Shown piece after piece: positions 57,000 to 64,000 of a stretch of DNA of 64,000 bases (its first letter is position 1; each line of letters opens with the position of its first letter). The stretch comes from Agarophyton chilense (Eukaryota > Rhodophyta > Florideophyceae > Gracilariales > Gracilariaceae): the NCBI GenBank assembly GCA_030374765.1, contig JARGXX010000068.1, positions 1,178,001 through 1,242,000 of the forward strand, given 5' to 3'. Below the pieces are notes generated by a model, which saw only the letters and a list, made by a program, of their open reading frames with translations, was not told the DNA's origin and searched no databases. Made by a program: the position numbers and the translations under genes.

Positions 57000-59900
57000 T
57001 ATTTATTTCCCGGCGGACCAGACTGTGGGCAGCGGCGCCATGGCTTCGAACAACCAAGCCGGGAGCTCCTTGAGATACCGAGGCTTACGAACGTCCCGGG
57101 GACCGCTGTGACCATACCCTCGGACGAAACCCGCGGGCAGTACGTCATGCCATTCTTACGTCCTCTGTGGAAGAATACCAAAGGTTCTGTCGTATGTATC
57201 TCGACGCCCGGAGGTTCGCGAAGTTACCCTATTTCCGGAGGGGCATCAAGAACGCGCGCAGCGTCTTGTGGTACAAACGGTGGTTACATTGCCCTATGGA
57301 GCCGCGTTCGGCAACGTGCTGTCGCACCCTGATCCAAGCGGACATGCCGTATGTCCGCATCTAGGAGGAAGCCGAGTACCAGTTCACGATGAACAAACTC
57401 TTTTCGGACCTACACGCGGACTTTATCTCACCTCATGAGAGATTTTCTCTGGCGGGTGACAACCTCTTGGCGCTCATGTGCTTCGGACCCCCGTATAACC
57501 GCCTGTTTTGGATGTCCAATAGGGTCCATTGGAACGAGATGCATGAGCCCGATGGGCGTTTACGTCAATCCCTGGAGTTCTTCTTCTGTTGGCACCAAAT
57601 GCATTTTCACGACATGAGCGCAGACAAACGTCCTTCGTTATATCTCTCGCTTTCCCGCGTGGATGAAAACCAATGGGCCATGTACTGGTGTATCTCGTCG
57701 CTCCTTTTGGTTCCCACGCCGTCCGTAGTGGCGTATCATTCGTTTCAATTCATAGGCGATGACAATGACCGAATGTCTTGGTTGTCCTAGCAAGTACTCT
57801 TCGTTGAGTTAGGCGTGACGTCCCTTGTGGCTTTTTTGGATACCGCGAAGTACGGAGTCCATGGTAATGTCCGTTCGGATGATTAGAGGTTATGGCACGA
57901 AGAGAACATACCCAGTCCTCCAGGTCATATAATCCCGCTCCTGGACATTATGATGCGCTTCCCAAAGAACCTGGGCATCCAGATTATCGTCCGTGGGACC
58001 CAGTTTGACGTCGAGAAGACCGAGGCCCTTTTGGATCATGTCGTATAGGTGGAGTGGGGCAAGACTCCCGGGTTCCCCTGGTACGACCACGATACCAACT
58101 CGGTACGCCGATTCCGCTACACCCGCAGAATCGGGAAGTCGATCGTGCATATCCCGCCAAGCCTTTGAGGAATCAACCATCGGACATTCCGAGGCGTCAT
58201 GCGCCCGACTATTACCCGAAGTCCATTGGTTTCGATCCCCTGTGCTTCGACTCTGATATGGAAGCCACGCCGTTTGTCCCAGCTGGTATGTCCGATGGAG
58301 AATCCTTCGGGGGGGACCCCTTCTTCCTGCCCGTAGAGGCCGTCAATCCTCCGGTCGAGTCCGCAGTTGAGTTGTCGACCGCTTCCCCTTCTGCAGCTTC
58401 TACGGGCGCTGCTCCTCAGGATGAACTCTCATATGAGCCGCGCGTCGCCCAAGTGAACATCTCTCCTGGCGAAGTTACTATCGAAGCTGAAAGTCATGTA
58501 GGTGATGCACTGGCTTAAACGTCCACTGGGGGCGTCGAAATCGATCCGTCCTCTCCGTTGCTACACTTTCCCGCTTCCATCACGGCTGCGGCTTCGGATC
58601 TCCGTCATGTCTGCCGTACACTTGGTATTACGTACTCGATGGACGTTGCGACAGTCCTGCGGAAAGCTTGCTCCTGGGCGCGTCGCTCGGCGCGCCACGC
58701 CGCGTTTGTCCAACAGAGTCAGGTTCTGAGGACCGCAATGGTCAATATCCTGCAGCAGAATGCACATGGGATGTCCCAGAGGGTTACTTCCGACTTGGAT
58801 GCCCGGTACGTTCTAAATTTCAGCGACCGGGAGGCTTCCGATGGTGACAATAGTTTTTCAGGTGAATCTCCGCCGAAGAAAAGTGCTCGGCTCGCTGGGG
58901 CCGGTTCTAGTGGTTTAGTAGGCTCCTCGGATGATCATAATCTCGGTTTCACTCCTGCAAGTTCCAATGAGGACGACGGAGGTACTCCTGCGCCGCCCGA
59001 GTGAGTGCTGTTGGTGTTCGAAGCGCTTCTGCGAACCATGAGGTCATGGCAAGGGCTGTTAGGCCTCTCTTCGTTGGTCAAATAAGGTAATGCTTGTGCT
59101 TCCCAAGGCCGTTCCTGTATTTCAAACGTGCGTGCCCCGGGACGGCGTCCAACCTTGAAAGCGTCCCAGGTCTTCCTCAGGTGTTGCCTGAGGACTGGCT
59201 TTGTTCCCTGATGCGGGCGCTCCAGAGAACCATCGTGCCCCGGCGAACCGTCGTGTTGGGAGGCGTTTCGAGAAGCGTTTTGGTATTATTCGGGTCAATA
59301 ATTGCCCCCTCCTGAAAGCTGCGCTCCGTGCTGCCGATTATGCCCCCATAGCCGGCGATAAAATTAGCCGGAATGGTTTGAGGCTCTTGCCAAGTGTCTT
59401 TCTCAGGTGTGTAACCGAACCAACGGACGCGATAGCGCATAGTTCCATCTTCTCCACGACCGGTGGAAATGATGCGTTCTATCACGTAATCCGGTTGGTG
59501 TTCATTCTCCGGAAGGAGAGTGTGGTCCAGAAGGGCGAATCCATCGGAGTCGGTTGGAAGAGATGGTTCATCGTCATTGCCGTTGGCCATCGGGTCTATG
59601 GAGCTAGTAAGGGCCGCGGGAACTGCCTTAGGAGGTGTGGGGTCTTGAGCGTCGACCTGAGGTGGTTGTGAGTTCGTTGGACCAAGGGACTGGGACCTTG
59701 GTGATTTGGGAGAGCTTGGGGCTCGTGTCACCCGATCAATAGATACGGTGTCATGTAGGCCGTCAATTAGTAACGTAACGGTGTGGTGATTGGCTTGAAG
59801 GACTTTGTATGGTCCCGTAGAGCGGGGTAAGAGCTTCCGCTTAGTGTTCTCTAGTTCATGACTGTCCTTCGCTGGCCGGTCCAGGTAAACTAATTCTCCT

Positions 59901-62900
59901 TTCCCAAAGGTAGGTGTGTTCCAAACGGCTTTCTCGAAATTGACCTTTTAGCGCCGTTGGGCTTCGGTCAGTACAGCTCTAGCCGATTCTATAATGCGGT
60001 CGATGCGTAGGCGGGAGGAGCACTTCGCCTGGGTAGGAGTCATTCCTTCGGTTATGTCCTGGGGTATAATAGACTCCTGAAAGTCAACAGCTATCGGCGG
60101 TGGCGATCTCGTTAGCGTTAGATCGAAAGGTGTTGTTCCCATGGAAGCGTGCACTTGCATGTTGTAATTATTAACCAGTGGCTCAACGTATTCGTCCCAG
60201 TCCAATTGGGGCTCCGATACGTAGTGTGCCAAACGGTCCAGAAGGGTGCAGTTGAAGCGTTCGGCTCGTCCATAGGTCTACAGGTGGTACGCCATGGTGG
60301 TCACATGTCTGATACCTAAGGCAGCACAAAAGTGTGATAAGAATTGGGATACGAACTGGCTGCCGTTATCCGTAAGGGGATAGAGTGGCATGGCATACCC
60401 AGTGGGACAAGAACTCCGTGGCGACATCCGTGGCTGTTGTCTTCCCTAGGGGTAGGGCTCGGGTAAGTTTGGTAAACCTATCGCTTACCACCAAAACAAA
60501 CCGTTTCCCATGGAACGACTTAGGCAAAGGCCCATGTATATCCATTGTGACAAATACCATCGGACCTGCGGCGGGGAAGAGCTTCAATTGGACTTCATGG
60601 TTTACGCGAGACCCTTGGATTTGTGAGCACTATGTACAGCTCCGTGCAGTTTGCCATAGGTCCTGCGCCATTAGTGGCAAGTACAAGAACTTCTTTAGGG
60701 TCCGGTACATACGTCGGCCTCCAGGGTGACCAGCCAAGCGAGGGAAATGGGCGAGGTATAGGAATCGCGCCCTTAGTGGACTTGGTATTACCCGTTGGAG
60801 TGCGCCCTCCAGCGATGAGTGGCGACAAAGTAGTCCGAATCGGTCATAATCGAATAGGAATCCAGGGGTTTTCTACCAATTGGGCTGTTTCCTTGCAGTA
60901 CTTGTCTTCGACCTGGGCCCGTAAGAGTTCTTCAACAGTTAAAGGGAGGAGCTCTTTTTCCTTCGGGGCTATCGCGTTAACCTGAGGTGGTGTCGAATTG
61001 GGCGCTACTGTTTCCCGGTCCAATAGGTATACTTCGTTTTCCTTTACCTCGGGATCATTTGATTGGACTTTACCCATAAGGTCATTTGTTTTCGAATAAC
61101 CCTGAGGTCCATCATCTGTAAAGGGGCTAGGGATTAGGTCGTCCAGTGGAGTGTCATCAGTTCCGACGGTAATGATTCGCGAGAGAGCATCTGCTGCCTG
61201 GTGCTTGATGCCTGGCCTATAGTTTATCTTGTAGTCATATTCTGACAGCCTGAGGCGCCACCGAGAGAGGCGACATGATGCATCGGTCATATTGAGTAAC
61301 CAGCGGAGTGAATCGTGGTCTGTCCTAATGGTAAACCTAGTTCCCTCGAGGTATGGACGGAGTGTCAGTACGGAGCATACGATGGTTACACATTCCTTTT
61401 TCGGTAGTACTGTAGATTCGCTGCGCGCTGGTGAGCGTTCGGCTCCAGTATCCAATAGGTCTATAGTATTTGGTTGACTCCTGTGTCTGTAGCTGTGCAC
61501 ATCCCACTTGTATATCAGAGGCATCTGTGTCCAGAACAAAAGGCCTATTGGGCTTTAGTAAGGCCAATAGAGGTGGATTCAGCAATTTGTCCTTCAGGTT
61601 CTGAAATTCTTCGTATTGGTTGTCGGTCAGGGCCTCAATCTCCGAAGTTGTTCCCTTCTTCAGCATTGCGTTGAAAGGGGCCGAGATCTTGGCAAAACCT
61701 TGGACGAACCGTCGGTACACGTTGCACAAGCCCAAGAAGGAACGTAGTTCCCTGTGGGTCCTGGGAGAACTAGCCTGATGGATCGCATTGGTGGTCCATG
61801 TGGCTACCTATAGCTTTCCTGTGAGGACAACGTGACCGAGGTAGTCCACCGATGCCTGGAAGAAGGCGCTTTTGTGGAGTTTCAGTGTTACTGCTGCGTC
61901 CTGTAGGATTGTTAGCCCCTTTTTCACGTGGCAAAGGTGTTCCGTTACAGTCCGTTAGAAGATTATTACGTTATCTAAATAGACCAAGGCGAACCTCTAT
62001 TTGACTCTGGACTATGATGTCCATTACCCGTTGGAAGGTTGCTGGTATATTCTTTGATCCAAATGGCATACGAGTGAATCTGAACAGACCTTCATGGGTG
62101 GTGAAGGTTGTCAGCCCTCTCGCATCATCGGCCAAAGGGATTTACCAATATCCAGTGTTAGCGTCCAGTGTAGTGGGAAATACGACAGTTTCGGCTAAGG
62201 AATCAAGAAAGTCATCCATGCGGGGTATCCAGTATGAGTCCCTCTTGGTTACTGCGTTCAGCTTCCTGTGGTCGACAAAGAACCTGACGGAGCCATCCTT
62301 TTTCGCCACGAGGACAAGGGGACTTGCCCATTCGGTTTGGTTCGGAGGCCCAGCTATATGACTTGAGCTTTGCGCATCTTGTCCATCTGGTCGGCGACAA
62401 TTTCCCTACCCTTCTTAAGGCTTGTAAGGTATGGGTGCTTGAACTGTGGTCTAGCGTTATCCTGAAGGTCAACGAGGTTTATAGTGAGTCTAATTTTGCC
62501 CAATCTACCTGACCACATGGCCTGGTATTCCTTGAGGAGATCAAGTACCTGGGGCCTATAGGATTCGAATTCTGCGTCGATAGCGACCGTCCCCTCCCAA
62601 GAGTTGACATCCTCGTCGGGAGTTCTGGTTGAAAAGTTATCCGATTGGGCATTCCAAATCGCCACAGGGGCAGGTAGAGTGATGCCAATCAATCTACTTT
62701 TAAGTAACCGTACGGGCCTATCTCGGAAGTTGCTGATCGTGGCCTGTTGGAGCGGCTGTCTATTACTCCATTGGCCATTAAGGAAAGGTGCTTCAGAACC
62801 TTTTTTGGGTGGTTCTGTATTGCCACGAGACCTGAGAACTGGAAATGGACCGATACGGTGATCTGGGTCATCGGGGGTATCGTCATGGCTTTCGATAAGC

Positions 62901-64000
62901 GAACCTTATTGGACTTAATATCTTCAGAGATAATTGCCCGTTTGCGGCTAGCTTCTGGCCCTGGGGCGTAACCAGTTATGGAGATGGAAGGGGCGCGATA
63001 GAACACGACTTTTCTAATGCCTGGATAGGTAGCCTTAAGGTATCTATCGATAGAGAAGGTCCTTAGGATTGCTTCAGCGCCCAAGTTAGGACATACAAGG
63101 AACCACGTGCGGGCTTTCAATAGTCCTAATTGTAGGTAAAGTGGTACTATTCCTTTAATTTCCATTGGTCTACGTGATGCATCGGTAATCCTGGGGGTCT
63201 TCCTTGCCTGAACGAAATCTTGCCAACCCAGTGGGAGTAGCTTGGGATGGACCAAGTTGGGACCAGCGCCTGTTTCCAATACAGCTGTGGTCACTCTAGA
63301 GTTGTTGAAACGAAGTCCCATGGTTACTCGAACTGTATAATTCTCTTTCCTAAGGATACAGACAGGGTCTGTTCTGTGTTCTAATTCCGGTTCATCCTGA
63401 GGGGTCCATTGTGGGTGGTTTGTATTGGGAGGTGAGGAGCTCCTTGTCTCCTGACCGTCCAATTGGTTGAGTCAGGGGCTTAAAGAGGAAGGATTTGCCT
63501 CGCGTCGACCCTCTAAAAGTTTTCTGATATCGTTTCCGTTTCTTCTTGAGGATAACGTCTGTGTTCTCGGAGGTGGAAATTTACTTCCAAAAGATCTAGT
63601 ATTTTTCATGCTAGGAAGTCAGTTGTTAATCTGCGAATGTGTTAGTATGAAAGTGCTAGAAAATCTAGCAAACTAGCAAACGTCGAGGATGAGCTGAAGA
63701 CTTTCGTAGCCGAGGTTCTCCCTTCTAGCACAAGAGAACTAGCAGAGATGAATGTCAGTTACGACGTGTATTTTACCACCCCCATACTAACAAACAAGAA
63801 AGATTAGTGGATATTTTTGTCTAGAATAAACCGACTTTCTTGGCTAAGAATGGTCGCTACACTACCCTCTGGAACAGCTTTTCTGGCCCATCCTGAGCAT
63901 GGCTAATAACACTCACACCACATAGGATTCATCCCAAATTAGTACTTTCCACCCCAAAAAAACATGACAAATTACAACTCAAAAAGTAAACGCACCCTAA
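57000..64000 (-). mobile_element. Second Ty3/Gypsy chromovirus, minus strand, old and broken, runs off the window
   Basis: Pol parts in minus-strand order: protease (about 62690-63460, LETGAG motif), RT (about 61740-62690), RNase H (60844-61735), integrase (about 59950-60820), chromodomain (59177-59731; YVIERI, then RVRWFGYTPEKDTWQEP). The gag end and 5' LTR lie beyond 64000 or are not visible. The 3' LTR should lie on the plus side between about 56.0 and 57.0 kb, but I could not fix its ends; a pyrimidine tract at 56490-56504 is a candidate polypurine-tract complement. Many breaks, clearly older than the first chromovirus. Family certain, borders uncertain. Confidence 0.85.
57040..59004 (+). 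pseudogene. Decayed antisense ORF of the second chromovirus
   Basis: On the strand opposite to that element's pol, just beyond the chromodomain, protein-like stretches run for nearly 2 kb. Examples are RFSLAGDNLLALMCFGPPYN, RLRQSLEFFFCWHQMHFHDM and, at the end, an acidic/Ser-rich segment (58558-59004) with SDREASDGDNSFSGESPPKK. The longest open pieces are 57389-57790 and 58558-59004. It is broken several times. Position and strand are the same as the antisense ORF of the first chromovirus; sequence homology between the two is not evident by eye. Confidence 0.45.

Overview
The window is nuclear DNA of a eukaryote. It falls into two parts that meet near 30 kb: a gene island (1 to about 30 kb) and a transposon-dominated block (about 31 to 64 kb). 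The genes are compact and mostly single-exon. The three introns I can place are short (87, 92 and 98 bp) with GT..AG ends. The set includes a plastid/mitochondrial-type ribosome-silencing factor, an SPX phosphate transporter, MSH4 and a JMJD7-type hydroxylase. Intron-poor gene islands embedded in Ty3/Gypsy, Ty1/Copia and DNA-transposon sequence fit a multicellular red alga (florideophyte, Chondrus-like) best. This is inference from genome style (about 0.6), not from a marker gene.

Gene island, left to right: a GYF-domain protein cut by the window edge (1-2738, minus); an SPX-SLC13/DASS phosphate transporter (3501-5957, minus); a PH-domain AGC kinase of Akt-like layout (7850-9466, minus); across a shared upstream region, a secreted MESD-like ER chaperone (10844-11494, plus); an Iojap/RsfS protein with one intron (11603-12538, minus); a Sel1/TPR-like nuclear-type protein (14156-16834, minus), divergent from MSH4 (17447-20613, plus, one intron); an unrecognised 436-residue protein (22713-24023, plus); 3 kb of low-complexity spacer; an RS-rich splicing-type protein (26958-28364, minus); and a JMJD7-like JmjC hydroxylase with one intron (28791-30004, minus). 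No operon-like logic is seen. Each gene appears to have its own promoter, and two head-to-head pairs share upstream DNA with CCAAT motifs.

Transposon block: a GC-rich, hairpin-rich segment of unknown nature (about 31040-31660); a broken Ty1/Copia element (about 32085-38724) carrying two Tc1-type DNA transposons, one nearly whole (33848-35148) and one 5'-truncated; a broken Ty3/Gypsy chromovirus (40545-50972) with 667-bp LTRs about 2% apart, a perfect 5-bp target duplication (ACAGC) and an inverted solo LTR with its own duplication (GAAAG) inside its gag; a decayed PIF/Harbinger transposase (51240-52517, minus); about 3.5 kb of AT-rich unassigned DNA; and a second, older chromovirus on the minus strand (about 57-64 kb, running off the window).

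The most unusual signal is that both chromoviruses carry, between pol and the 3' LTR, a protein-like reading frame on the strand opposite to pol. The first is still open for 443 codons. Two independent, diverged elements with the same antisense gene position suggest an accessory gene class of these retrotransposons that I do not recognise.
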